64,000 nucleotides of DNA from positions 487,001-551,000 of the forward strand of contig JAQFVV010006305.1 of NCBI GenBank assembly GCA_028023455.1. Reading direction: 5' to 3'. Numbering within the stretch: position 1 is the first letter of the stretch; the number at the start of each line of letters is the position of its first letter. Shown in pieces: positions 37,698-49,629 of the stretch. The notes below the pieces were generated by a model, which saw only the letters and a program-made list of their open reading frames with translations, was not told the DNA's origin and did no database searches. The translations under genes were made by a program, and so were the position numbers. The DNA comes from Epiperipatus broadwayi (lineage: Eukaryota; Onychophora; Udeonychophora; Euonychophora; Peripatidae).

Positions 37698-39070
37698 TGT
37701 AACAGTCAGAAAACGTATGACTCGTAAACATAGTGCAGAATTCGACCACCACACAGAACAGCAGCACCATCGAGGTAGCGAAGCCACCCGTGTTACTGAG
37801 TTCGAACATAGTTTATCAGTTCCACAATACAATCCACGAAACAACGCATCTGATGCGACATTAGTAAATATTTCCTTAGGCACGGTGGTCAGGGATATGC
37901 AAGAGATTCATGATTTTATTCTTGAGTTAGCCAATAATCAAACTAATATTAATTAAACATTCATATTTACATAATCGAGGAAATATTATATAGAATGGGT
38001 ATCGAATAAATGAAACGTAACTGCAGACGTATAGTTTAAAATTATTTATTCACACATTTTAATAAGAAAATCATTTACTAATAATATTTTATGGATTCAA
38101 AGCTTCATTAGCGGGATTTGCAATACTATTATATTTTAAAGAATACATTTATTTATTTAGACATTATTTTATATTGAGGACTTCAGTAACGGTATTTCCG
38201 ATACTGTAATGTTTACAAAAGGAATACATTTATTTGTTTAGACATTATTTTATCTTGAGGACTCAGTAGCGGTATTTCCGATACTGTAATGTTTACAAAA
38301 GGAATTCACTTATTTGAAGGCGTAATCTAGCTACCTAAAATTCTCGAGTAAGTATTTCTAATGCATGCCTGGAGGGACTTATACCTTTGCAATGCAAGAG
38401 TCTAAAGTAAGATTTAAGAGTAGCGGCGGACATATATTTATTTAATTAAAATATTTATTTTATGACTAAGGGCAAACATTTATTTGAGAGTGAATTACGA
38501 AGATAATGCAGAGGCGGAGTGATATATAGAATAATAGAATTGAGTAAAGGAACACGTGGTACGCTTTAGAAAGGCGATATGGAATGGCAGTATATTGAAA
38601 CTGCAATGCCGCGAATGAGTTTATAAGACTGTCGGGCTGGTCTCTGCCTCGGCCCGATGAAGTAAGGTGTCACATAAGTATAACCAGGGACAAGTGGTAC
38701 GTGTCGCAATTTGCCGGCTGGCTGCATGACATTGTCAAATCCTACGGGGGCACCCATTATGCCCGCTTGTGTAGGACGACTGGGGTTAATTTCAACCCTG
38801 AAGAATCCGGAAATTTCACGGCGGAATGGGTCATCGCGTCTCTAAAACGTAACACATGTATACTGTATAAACGATTATGATGAGATTTAAATAGATTTCT
38901 GACTCGGCCCTACATTATCAACATTTACTAAAGAACTCTGGCGACTCTCAAAGAAATGTAATTTTCTAGAATTATTCATTAGATTTAATAAATACAAAAC
39001 ATATATAAACTGGGAGTTATTACAACTAAAATGCCAGCCATTTGCGAAGTTGTAGACCCCTGCATTACAA
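37698..39070 (+). mobile_element. Solo-LTR candidate in a less A+T-rich island
   Basis: The stretch begins TGTAACAG after an AT microsatellite and a possible end is CTGCATTACA at about 39061-39070, giving TGTAA...TTACA ends as in many Ty3/gypsy LTRs. No target duplication is clear. It holds tandem repeats (38150-38310) and has a mixed base composition with many CG dinucleotides, unlike its surroundings. A 79-codon open frame (37717-37956) begins MTRKHSAEFDHHTEQQHH and is rich in His, Asn and Gln; I cannot assign it. A GC-richer minus-strand open frame covers 38566-38757 without a recognised domain. It may also be part of a larger unknown element reaching about 39,870. Confidence 0.4.
38140..38315. 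repeat. Tandem repeat of about 80-85 bp within the island
   Basis: AATACATTTATTT(A/G)TTTAGACATT, ATTTTAT(A/C)TTGAGGACT and GGTATTTCCGATACTGTAAT recur twice, with a third degenerate partial copy just upstream (38100-38150). Confidence 0.8.
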
Positions 39071-40373
39071 TAAATGAAGCATTGAATGCATGTCGGTTTA
39101 TATGAAAATTAATTATTTATGAAAGTAATGTTAATGAAATCTTACACGCATTCACTATTTCAAGCGATCATAGATTTAAACTTTGAAAATAGAGACAATT
39201 ATTAGCATGCAATAATTAAATAATAAATATAGATAAAATGTAGATTTTAGAAATACGCACCCAAGAAAGATAGAATGAGGTAAGCTAGATTATTAGAGAA
39301 ATTTACACATTAAGTTGATTATTCAATTTAGTTATACAAATGGTAGTTTTTACAATTTAGATAAGTAATATGAAGAAGAGCTATCGCATGTTATTAGAGT
39401 ACTCTAGAGTTTGAACACAGACAGGTACCTGTTTTACAAGAAGTTTTCTGATTCCATTAGTTTAGCAGCAAAAAGTTCACGAGTGGCAATTCTTTCTTGT
39501 ATTTAGATATTTAATTTACTTTCACAGCAGTAGCAGCTTTCTCATTTATTTCAGGCAGCAGATCTTCATGGTGAATTTATGACGGGCAATGGAAAGTTCG
39601 GCATCCGATAGGCCATCTCCCGATGGAGAATAATCTAGGTTCTTTTACTCGGTCATACCTTGGCAGGAACAATTTATTTTTATATTTTGGAGACTCAGTG
39701 ATCGAGAGCAAAGCTAAAGTTGAAGTGAATGTCTCCAGCAAGTCTAAGATGGCCTCTTTTCTTATCTTGATCTCTCACATTTTTGTTAAGATATTTTTAG
39801 GTTCTACTTAATCTGCCCTGAGGATAATCAATGCATTTTGTTGGTTTTTAATTAAAGAAAGCTGCCGTTCTATTGTTTACATTTTACATTTACTAATTAC
39901 ATTTTGGGGAATTTTTTTTTAATTAATCTATTATCTATTACTGACCGATGCTTTTAAATTTCAAAGGGAACATAAGATTATTTTAACTTTTAATTAAATA
40001 TTACATCAGTTTTTTCTAGAATTATTATTAAACGAAATTTAAACAAAGCAATAAATACGAACTTTATAATCCAAAATAAATGATTAAAATTATACAAAAT
40101 TATATAACTAAAAGAAATCTAGATGATATTATTTTATCCCCATTTATTGCCTTTAATTTGAGATCGAAATGTGTGCGTGTTTATGCTGAATTCTACATAT
40201 ATTTATACATTTTTAATATTGTTACACACACAATTTGATACCAAAAAGTTTAAATTTGGGCGGGATAGACCGGTCAGTGAGAGACGACAGAAAAAGGTGA
40301 AACTTAAGATTCGAATACGAATCTTACTGTTTCAATATATGTATGGTATATATGCATATATATATATATATAT
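39071..40373. other. Less A+T-rich tail of the island, then A+T-rich spacer
   Basis: 39400-39830 is of mixed composition (GGCATCCGATAGGCCATCTC and neighbours) with a 62-codon open frame of no recognised identity (39623-39811). At 40300-40330 a short hairpin AAGATTCG-AATA-CGAATCTT occurs, next to an AT microsatellite (TATATATGCATATATATATA) similar to the one at 37670-37697 that precedes the solo-LTR candidate. Confidence 0.4.
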
Positions 40374-42780
40374 AAAGTTGAAAGGAAAAGTAGAAATAAA
40401 CACAAAAATTTTGTAGGTATTTTCTATATTACATTGGAATAACAGTTAAGGATTAAATAATTTTGAATTTTAAAAATGTATTATAAATTAAACATTTAAA
40501 AAGTTCTAATTAATATTTTATTTTGTTTTTGAAATTAAAGCAAGTCTGTTTTTATGTTACAGTAGCTATATTGTTAATTATAAAATTTCATTATTTTGAT
40601 TAGATTAAAAAATAAATTTAATTAAAGCTTGTATAACATTTTGATAAAAGTCCTAAAATGTTGTTTGTGAAAGGATTAAGGTGATTTGAAAAGTATCATT
40701 AACTTTTTTCAATCAAGGTAAAGAAAATTTACTTTTAATTACAGTGTTTGTTTTTAATTTTACCCTGAGATATAAAAAGGTAAAAAAAAGTTTTACAGAT
40801 TATGATAGAAATTTTAGTACTGTGATTATGAAGATGTAACTGAAGGTGCAGAGATGTTGTGTACTTGTTGGTATGTCTTAAGTCTACCAAATTTTAGACT
40901 AAATGGAGCTGATAGTTTGTATGCCAACATTCCCAGATTGTATCTTTCCCAAAGATGACAATAAGCCAGTCTACTGTTTTAGAAGGGACCAGCTTACCCA
41001 GATTCCATCAACTTTTCTGAGTAGTTTATACTTATACTGTTTTATCTATATGCAAAAAAGCACAAATAAAGGTACTGCATCGGATATTTATAAAGGACAG
41101 CTGGTGAGTAGAATATGCTATATATATATTGAGAATATTATTTTAAATAATTTCTTGAAAATGTCAGTTAAATTTTTTTTCAATTAACAAAGTTTAAAGT
41201 AAATAACTTTTGTCAATTAAAAATAACAAGGAAAGATAAATAATAAATGACATTTGTATCTAGAAGATTATTTGTTGCCCTTATTGTTCGTAAAAAAAAA
41301 AAAAAAAAAAAAGAGGAAAACTGAAGATTTTTTTTTAAAAATATTGAAAATGAGGTAACCACATTGGTAGTAGAAGTTTTTTTTGAAATTATAATTTTTT
41401 TTTTTAAATAAAAAAAACCCCAAAAACTTTTTTAAAAGAGAGAAAAAAAAACTTTTATAAGATTTTTTAAAAGTTTTTTAAAAAAAAAAACATTGATGAA
41501 GAACTGTCAAAAAAATAATACATATATTTTTTAAAGAAAACTTACTTACTATAAAAAAAAAGATGTTAATTAATAGCTTTGAATTGATTATCTATGTTTT
41601 GTATATACACACATGTGCATTATGCATTATTAAAAAAAAATGGATTGAATTTTATTATAACTTATCATAATTCAAATATGTAATTTTAGTTTATACAGCA
41701 TGCCTGTGCTTATGTAGATGAGTTTCATATAGACATATATATGTTAAAATCCTTCATACTTTATGAATTATTAAAGTGAATTGTTTTTTTTTTATAAGTC
41801 TATGACAATTCAAACATTAATTTTTAAATTTTTATACAGGTATGTCTGTGTGCTGATATATAAGTATTTTATGTAGGCTTATTGAGATATTTACAAATCA
41901 CAATGTGATAGCTTATTTTTTTTGTGTGTTAATCAAAATCAGAATGCCGAATTTATATTTATAAAATGATCCGCAGACCGTAATCTCATTTTACTGTTTC
42001 TAATTAATAAATTTATATTTCATTGTTTAAATTATTTTAGTGAATTTATTTAATCCTAGACTAGATTTAAAACATTATTTATATGTTAGGATTATATCCC
42101 TTGCTCACAGTAATAGTTATAGAGCTTTTGCTCACTGAGCTGGATTCATGCATGTTATATAAAAGGGTTTTATGTCATGTCATGGACATCCAGATGATGA
42201 TGATGCTAGATGGCACAAAAGAGATATTCTTTCAAGTCCATGCATTACATTTCATTTTAATTATTTATTTATAAATTAAATTTATAGTTGGCCAGTACAT
42301 TAATAGTACTAAATGGCCAAGACATTGATGATCAGCATGTGTTAGTATCCCAGTATTTTTTTTAATTGTTATATTCTTATGAATTAGGACTTAAGTTTGT
42401 GCATCCAAATTATTGTCTAAATAATCTGCCCCAAACTGGCAAGGGCTAAATAATTAACCTGGTCTATAGTAGATCCATTTGAAATTTAATTCACAAAATT
42501 GACTCTTGATTTATTTTTATTGTTGATTATTCAAGATCATGAATGATTATTATTCATTTGTGTAGTGCTGATGAACTGCTGTGCTGATCTCTCATGCTCA
42601 TTCCTTTTATATTTAATTTTTATTTATTTGGGAATGATATTGGTTTTCTATTTCCTTATAATTCAGCTCTAATATGCTGTACCTTTACAAATAGCTACAC
42701 AATTGTGGGCCAGTGTAACCTCATATTCTCTTATTAACCCCTATTTTCTGTACTGTTACAATAAATATATATTTTGCATT
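40374..42780. repeat. 2.4-kb repeat D, copy 2 (without the insertions)
   Basis: Matches repeat D copy 1 along its length (see 27709-34210) but lacks the piggyBac-type MITE and the RTE retrotransposon, so it shows roughly what both empty sites looked like. The middle (41285-41510) is rich in A and T homopolymers. No coding content; short open frames are incidental. Confidence 0.8.
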
Positions 42781-45700
42781 TATTATTTAACAATTGACAT
42801 GCTATTGTTGTCTTTACAAATTATTTTACCAACTGAAAAAATTTATTACATTCTGTTTTTGTTTTTTTTTTCTATATCACTGGGTAATTGACATAAAAAA
42901 AAAATTTTTCTCCCCCAAAAAATGTGTGCCTTGTATATTCATAAGATCTCTCATTAAATCATCCATGTAGTTGACATATTCATTCTTCATTCATTGCATA
43001 ACAAATTAAAAATTTTTTAGGAAAAATGGAGATTTAATTTTCTATAGCCGATTTGCAATTTAGAAATATATTTTCAAAGATCTAGGCTATAATTAAAATA
43101 AAGCAGAAGAGTTTTTAATCTTCTTAACTAGACTAAATCTAATAAGCATTGTCAATACATGGATTATTGATTGATTTAATGTTATTTATATTTGTGTACC
43201 TTATCTCAGAATCAAAATAGTTTTTTAAAGTGGCCCTCCAAAACTTTAGAAAGTATTTGTTTATTTGGGCAAAATTTTAAAGTCGAAGTTAAATATATTT
43301 ATATCCAAATTTTCTATATGTGGTATGAAGCATTGATAATGTAATATGACAATGAAATATTTTAGATAGATTTCTTAGTTTCTTCACTGTAGAAGGGTTG
43401 CTGATTAAATTTCAAATAAGTTGATATCAGTTCAATATATTTTCAGTAATGCATGCAAGAGAACTGTGTATATATTGTACCTAACTGAAGTTTCACTTAG
43501 TTCCAAAAGGAGCCAAAAGTTATCTTAGCTTAACCTTTTGGTTTGAAATTGTCTGATTTTTAAAAAAAAATAATAATGATAAAAATGAAAATTAAATTAG
43601 TTAATGACTAAACTAGGATAATCTTGTATTGATTGTAATCATTATTGTATTATGGAATTATGTCTAAGTATTTGAAAAAAGATATATGAGTTAGGTTGGT
43701 AAGAAATGCTAAATAATAATTTGAATTCTAAAAAAAGAAAAGATATCAGAAATAGTTGTCAGTTTTGTAAGTAATATTAAATGTATTCTAAAATAACTAT
43801 CGTATAATCTATTCTAATGTTTAAAGAATAATAATAAGATATTATTATTAAGTTGGAATAAGTAAGTAATAAATTAAAAAAATGATATATAAGTTTTTAT
43901 TAAAAAAATAAGAATATTTGTTATTAGTTTTGTAGTTTAACATTCAGTTATAAAAATTATTTAGATTAAATATTCATTAACATTCTATTGTTGTAATTTT
44001 AAAAATAACTTTTAAACAATTAGCTTGCATTCGTATGTGAGAATATGTCTATGCCTGCAAAGATAATATAAATATAAAAATAAAGAAATAATTTAATTTC
44101 AATATTGTTTAAAATAAATAAAACAAATGTGTGGATAAAATTATTTCAATGAAATATTTATGGGTTTAATAAAGAGTATAACTTTAAATTTTATATTTAT
44201 TACTATGGGTTGGATAAAATATCATTTAAAAAAAAATTATTGCACAATATTTGTTAATAATAAAATTTTGATTTTCCAGCTGAAGGTCACGTGGTAAGGG
44301 AAAATTATATTGATTACGTCAGTAGATTGATTTCACAGCTGATTTGTTGGAATATTAAAATTTAATAAAAAATAGTTTTTATTGGGTTTTTTTAATTAAA
44401 CTGTAGGTGGGTGAAAAATTGTGAGATAAACGGAGATCTAAGGGGTCATTCAGTTGCTGATCTGTTTTAAATATATGTGTAGCTGAATCTTAATAGTAAT
44501 TTAATAAAAAGTAATTTTTAAAACTTTATATTTTCTAAAAAAAAATAAAAGTATGTTTTTAAAACCATTATTTTAAATCGTCCAGTAATGACAGTGGGCT
44601 GAGAAGAAAAGGTAATCCGTTTTTCCTGACAGTTTTTCATTCCAGTTGAGGCATTAAAATTTACGGTAAAATGTTTGCAGAAAAAATACAGCGTCTCATA
44701 TTTCATTTACTTTTATTCTATTCATTTTTCTTTATTTAGAAGTAAAACTTAAATTATTAAGTATTGTTATGGCTAAAGACTTTATGGCATTAAACTATAG
44801 TATACCTCCTATCAAATTAAAAATACACATGAAGAAGAAATTAAAAAAAAAAAGACATTCAAACATTTTAAAATATTAAAATGGAAATGCGTTAGCGTCT
44901 TTATAAATTAAAAGTGACATTAAATTTAATACTTTATTACTTTATAGATGATATATATATATACATTTAAATATGCTCTTAACAGAATAATGTTTCTGTG
45001 GACAATATGTATTTTAAAATACTAATTCTCGTTTATGCTAGTAATATGAAAAGAATTTGTTTGGAAGTAAAATTTTAAAAGAATTTAAAAAATATTATTA
45101 ATGAACTTGTCTCTATCAAATGCATAATGTTTGGTTATAATTGCTAGTACTTATAAGTAACTTTATGACCGTTGATCGTAGCACATAAACCAAGGAGCGT
45201 CCTTAATTATAAACAAAGTCTACTCTTATGTTTTAAAAATAAATAAAAGGAAATTTGTTTAAAAAAAAAGAAATACATTTTTAAATATTAAGAAACGTTT
45301 TAAAAAAAGAGCTCTATTTTAAAAAAATGCATTTATCTAAAGAAGAACAGTGAAAGTTAACTAAATAGATATATTATAATTATTCCGCGTTTGAACCTAG
45401 GATTATAAATATAAAAAAACATGTACTCAGCTGAAGAATTTATTGTTTTCAATGCCGGCTTATTTTATTTATACTTATGCTACTCAGTTGAATAATTTAT
45501 TTTCCAGTGCCAACTTATGTTTATGCTTACGATGTTTTATTATTTTAATATTTAAAATTATCTTTAAAGATAAAAGAAAGTGAACGTGTTTATATAAAGA
45601 ACTACTGAACATTTTCGTTTGGAAATGATTGCCATGTATATAAATGTATTAGTTGAAGCTTCGAATTTAAATAGATATCTAAACCTGGATAAATTGTCTA

Positions 45701-46494
45701 CACATTATGAAATGGAAAAATCATCACGGAGCCGAAATATGAACTTGAATTAATGTATTATTATTTTTTTTATGGTCTGCTTTATTGTTTAAAAAAAAAA
45801 AAGAATGAAACCATAAAAATATTTATGCTATTAAATTTTTATGTAACACTTTTTGCATAAATATACAGGTAAACTAGGGTTATAATTTTAAAACGAAATA
45901 GGTTTATTTGAATGAGCAAATGTTTCTTGCCATTCTTAAGTAGATTTAGTTTATTTATCAAGCATTACACTAGCTAGTTTCTATTTAATAATTTTATTAT
46001 AGAGATTTAAATATCACAGTCTTATTTTCATATAAATGGGATGTTTTATTCAATTTTATTTTAAATTTACTAAAGAAGTTTATCAGAGAATATCCATTCA
46101 TTTGTTTTATGAATGTTATATTAAGAATAATTACAAATATTTTATATTCATCGAGAAGTAAATATTCTTGCATTTAATTTACCATTTCAAAAGTCCACTA
46201 GTTACTATATTTTTAGCATTTAATATTTTGTTATGTGTGCATTGTGCCTTGCCTAGAATTTTATATGCATTTAAGTTTAAAGTATTTTCTACAGTAGTCA
46301 GTTGACACATAGTTTGCTTTGTTGGTTCGAATATTGGATATATGTTTTGTATTTTATAAATTTCTTGGAAATAACTTAGTCAGTTTAAGTGAAGTATATA
46401 TCTTGCTATTAGTTAGAATTTGTTAGCCTCAAGAGTTAGGCTTAGTTTATAATTTTTGAATATGTCTTATGGAATCGAGAAAAATTCTCCATCC
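42781..46494. other. Intronic A+T-rich sequence, no feature seen
   Basis: Contains homopolymer runs and short open frames only. A CAG-CTGAAGGTCACGTG-GTAAGG string at 44278-44300 resembles two splice sites around 14 bases but cannot be supported as an exon. Confidence 0.5.
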
Positions 46495-46764
46495 TTATTG
46501 TATTGTATTTCCATGATTTGATAGTACGTATTCCCAAAAGAGGATTATTGTATTGTATTTTTTAGTGATGATGATCACATTTATAAGCATTGGAAATCCC
46601 ATGAGAGGATTGTGCTTTTCTGGTGGGTGTTCCTGTTCCCAGATGTACTTAGATAAATTCCAGACATCGTCATTTTGCCTCGAAGTTAGGTATTTTTGGA
46701 AGCCACTATATTCTTTTCCAGCTCTGAGGAGCCTAGTATCTTTATATTTTTGCCTATCATTCAT
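46495..46764 (-). other. Unidentified open frame, probably part of a dispersed repeat
   Basis: An 89-codon minus-strand frame starting MNDRQKYKDTRLLRAGKEYS, with W-N-L-S-K-Y-I-W and EQEHPPEKHNPLMGFPM in the middle. The composition is protein-like and less A+T-rich than the flanks. The C-terminal third decays into low-complexity residues over a near-duplicated stretch (TTATTGTATTGTATTT at 46497 and 46546). I do not recognise a domain. It could be a fragment of an untranslated transposon region that happens to be open. Confidence 0.3.
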
Positions 46765-46799
46765 GATGACTTAATGCTAATTCCACCACAGCAGGTTAC

Positions 46800-47090
46800 A
46801 TTTTACTTCCATTTTATAATTTTCTCCCTTTATCTCTTCCTCTTTTATCTCATTTCATTATTAACATTTTTCTTTTCTCTCTTCCTCTATCTCTCATTTC
46901 TTTCTATCATCTCATTTCTTTTCTCTTATTAGCATTATCTCTTTCTTTTCTCTTTCTCACACACCCCTCACATTCTATTAGGTTACAATTGGCCTCTCAT
47001 TTCATTTTCATCATTTATCTTTATCTTTCTCTCTCCTTTAGTCCATTTTCTTCTTATCTTTCCCTCTCTCTCTATTTCAAAAGGTTACAA
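46800..47090. repeat. Pyrimidine-rich tract on the + strand (C/T about 290 bp)
   Basis: Nearly continuous TTCTCT/TTTCTC sequence with only scattered purines, ending CCCTCTCTCTCTATTTC. Its near homopurine complement could form H-DNA. In the sense RNA it would be a long polypyrimidine stretch attractive to PTB-type factors. No gene content. Confidence 0.75.
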
Positions 47091-47420
47091 TATATATATT
47101 TTAAAAAAAGTTTGCATCAAAAAGTATTTTAACATTCTTTTAAAATTGAAATAAAAACAAATTTTGATTTCTCTTGATTATAAAAATTTCTTTTTTAAAA
47201 AAAGTATATGATTTTTTTTTTATTGTAAAAGTTGATTTTTTTAAAACACTTTACAAATAAACAAAACTATATAGGAAATTATCTTTAATACCCATGATTT
47301 TACTTTCAAATATTAAGCTGATATTTGGAATAATTGCAAAACATATCTTAATGCTAAATACTTAAAAATAATGTATATATAAAAATGTTTGTATTAGACA
47401 CTATTTATTGTGTACTAAAA

Positions 47421-47539
47421 AAGCTTAAAATAAGGGAGGGGATCCAGAAATTAGTTAATTCAATTCCTACTTTTTATAACCAGGGATTGAATTAATTCAT
47501 ATCTGGATCCTCCTTTTCCCCACACTTTTATTTCAAGTT
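47421..47539. mobile_element. Short palindromic MITE
   Basis: Arms of about 50 bp: AAGCTTAAAATAAGGGAGG...GGATCCAGAAATTAGTTAAT against ATTAATTCATATCTGGATCC...TTTTATTTCAAGTT, imperfect but clearly complementary around a loop with CTTTTTATAACC. Non-coding. Confidence 0.75.
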
Positions 47540-48559
47540 AAATATAAAAACTCCATAATTATGATTGAAAAAACAGTTATTTTCAGACATTTTAATCTAC
47601 AGTAAATAAGTGTTCATTATAAATATTTATATATATATTACTAAATATTGCTTTTGGAACATTGTACTATATCTCAATATGTTATTACTGTAATTGGGGG
47701 AAAAAATCAGTAAAAAATATATGATCTTTTAACTGCCATTTATTCTCTTTGCATGTTTTAAAAACATCCCTTGAATATAATTGACTTAGTTTGGTTGATG
47801 ATTCATTTACAAGTTACATTCATATTAAAAACTTCATTAGAATGTGGCATAATATTGATTTTCATATTTATATTTTAATAATAGGATATCAGAATTGTAA
47901 CAATTGAAACTAAATATATCAAGTATATTTTTATAGATAAATATAAATATAGACTTTTAACATTCTGGAATCTCGTTCATTTTAAATATATCTTACAAAG
48001 CGTCAATAACTTTTGATTGCACATGCTATTTTAAAGTATTCGGAAGATTTTATTCGGGAATTAGTCTGACATTATTTTAATAATAGCTTACTTGATAAAA
48101 GATAAAACCGAAATAAGATCACTTGTTTATTTATTTATGGTACTGTACACAAGTGTCACTATATATATTTGTTAGTATGTTTAATATTGGAGCATGAGTA
48201 AATGATCTTTTCATTTCTTTGGCTGCAATACAATTTCAATATTTGGGTTTTAAATAATATAAAATTATGTACGATATATTATTTTTATTAACTCTTATAT
48301 TAGCAGCATAATTATTTTATTTTCTCAGAAAACTGACTTATTCTTGTCAAATAAGTTTACATAAGGAAATTTAAGCTCTTAAACTTATATAGATAAGCAT
48401 CATAGATAAATTTAGTGACTTTTAAAGCAATAATAATAAATCTGGACTACAAAACATAGAATTATATTACCCTAAACAATTTATAGATTTATTCATTGAA
48501 TAATTTTGGATCTTTGATTTAATTTTTTTATGTTTCCTATTCTGTTAATATAAATAAAT

Positions 48560-49300
48560 TTCACCATGAAAACATTACATGATCACCATTTTTTATGCTT
48601 ACATGATCTTTTAAATCAGCAGCAACTCTTTCTTTACAATAGTGATTACTACTATAACAGCCAATCAGATCGTAAATACAAGACAGAGAATTTAACAGTC
48701 TCTCAATTTAATTTCAATACTGTTTGCGCTTTATAAAAATAAATATTATTTATGTACGTTACTGCATGTTATAACATCTAAAAACTACTGCGTAGTAAAT
48801 CGTAGGATTTCATGCTGTATGTTTGTAATTTAAAACTCAGTGAGTTAAGTGTGAAGATATTTAATATTCACGCTTTCATATCTAAGTACTTTAGACTGGC
48901 TTGGATATATAGAAAGACAAGTAAAGAATAGGGTGGACCGCCCTATTCTTGTTAAATTCTCTCTTGTTTTTACGATCTAATTGGTTGTTATAGTAATGAG
49001 CGTGAGAGGTTTTGCAGTCTCTCAATTTAATTTCAATAGTGATTACTGTGTCTTCCGCTGGGTATCACTATTGTATGGAGATAATTGCTACTGTTTTATA
49101 AATAAATTTATATAGAATTGTATAAAATTGTAATATTGAGCCTGATAATTATTTTTATAGTGAGAACTTAAAGTGCAAAGGAATAAATGAATTGTTTTCA
49201 TCCACCAATGGTGGAATTGTGCATAAATAACAATTCTTATTATACCATCAAACATTACATAGTCACCATTCTTTATACTTACACAAGTTATTTTTTCTGC
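48560..49300. repeat. Composite inverted/direct repeat region
   Basis: ACTATAACAGCCAATCAGAT...ACAAGACAGAGAATTTAAC (48652-48694) is inverted at 48951-48999 (GTTAAATTCTCTCTTGTTTT...AATTGGTTGTTATAGT). In addition CAGTCTCTCAATTTAATTTC occurs directly at 48698 and 49015, and ACATTACAT(G/A)(A/G)TCACCATT occurs directly at 48571 and 49252. In the centre AGAATAGGG-TGGACCG-CCCTATTCT (48927-48951) is a perfect hairpin. It looks like one or two nested MITEs. It ends about 200 bp before the exon at 49501. Confidence 0.7.
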
Positions 49301-49500
49301 ATTCATTGATTACTCTGACTTGCACTGAGTGGCTCTACTATATGGAGAGTTTTCCTCTGTGAATTCTTAGTATAATTGTAATTCAAAAATATTAATTTTG
49401 TGATTTTTTTATTTTAGTTTGCTACTTGCTTTTGTTATTCATATTTTAATATAAATTAAAAAAAAAAACTATAAATGTATGTATAATGTTTTTAATTTAG

Positions 49501-49629
49501 TCTGGTAGAGTTCTAGAAGAAAAAGATACTCAAATATGTCATCAGATTGAGAAAATACAATCACTTGAAAAACGACTGAATGACAGTAATCTCAGTGGAG
49601 ATGATAAAATGCAATCACTCATTCAAGAG
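49501..49629 (+). CDS. GOLGA1: Golgin-97-like internal coiled-coil exon
   Basis: A 129-nt exon (43 codons, phase 0/0) after TTTAATTTAG and before GTTAGT. It includes SLEKRLNDSNLSGDD, which closely resembles the SLEKRL...NLSG segment I recall from the central rod of golgin-97, preceded by a matching E-E-K-D stretch. The helix is broken near the Asn/Ser-rich NDSNLSGDD segment, a hinge that the vertebrate protein also appears to have. It is separated from the previous confident exon by a 47-kb intron (2345-49500) full of transposons, and from the next exon by 4.8 kb. Seen: splice sites, phase and motif. Inferred: orthology. Another long coiled-coil golgin remains possible but fits the hinge less well. 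Confidence 0.8.

Noticed and set aside
44278-44300. Possible 14-nt micro-exon between CAG and GTAAGG
   Set aside because: Too short to support without transcripts.
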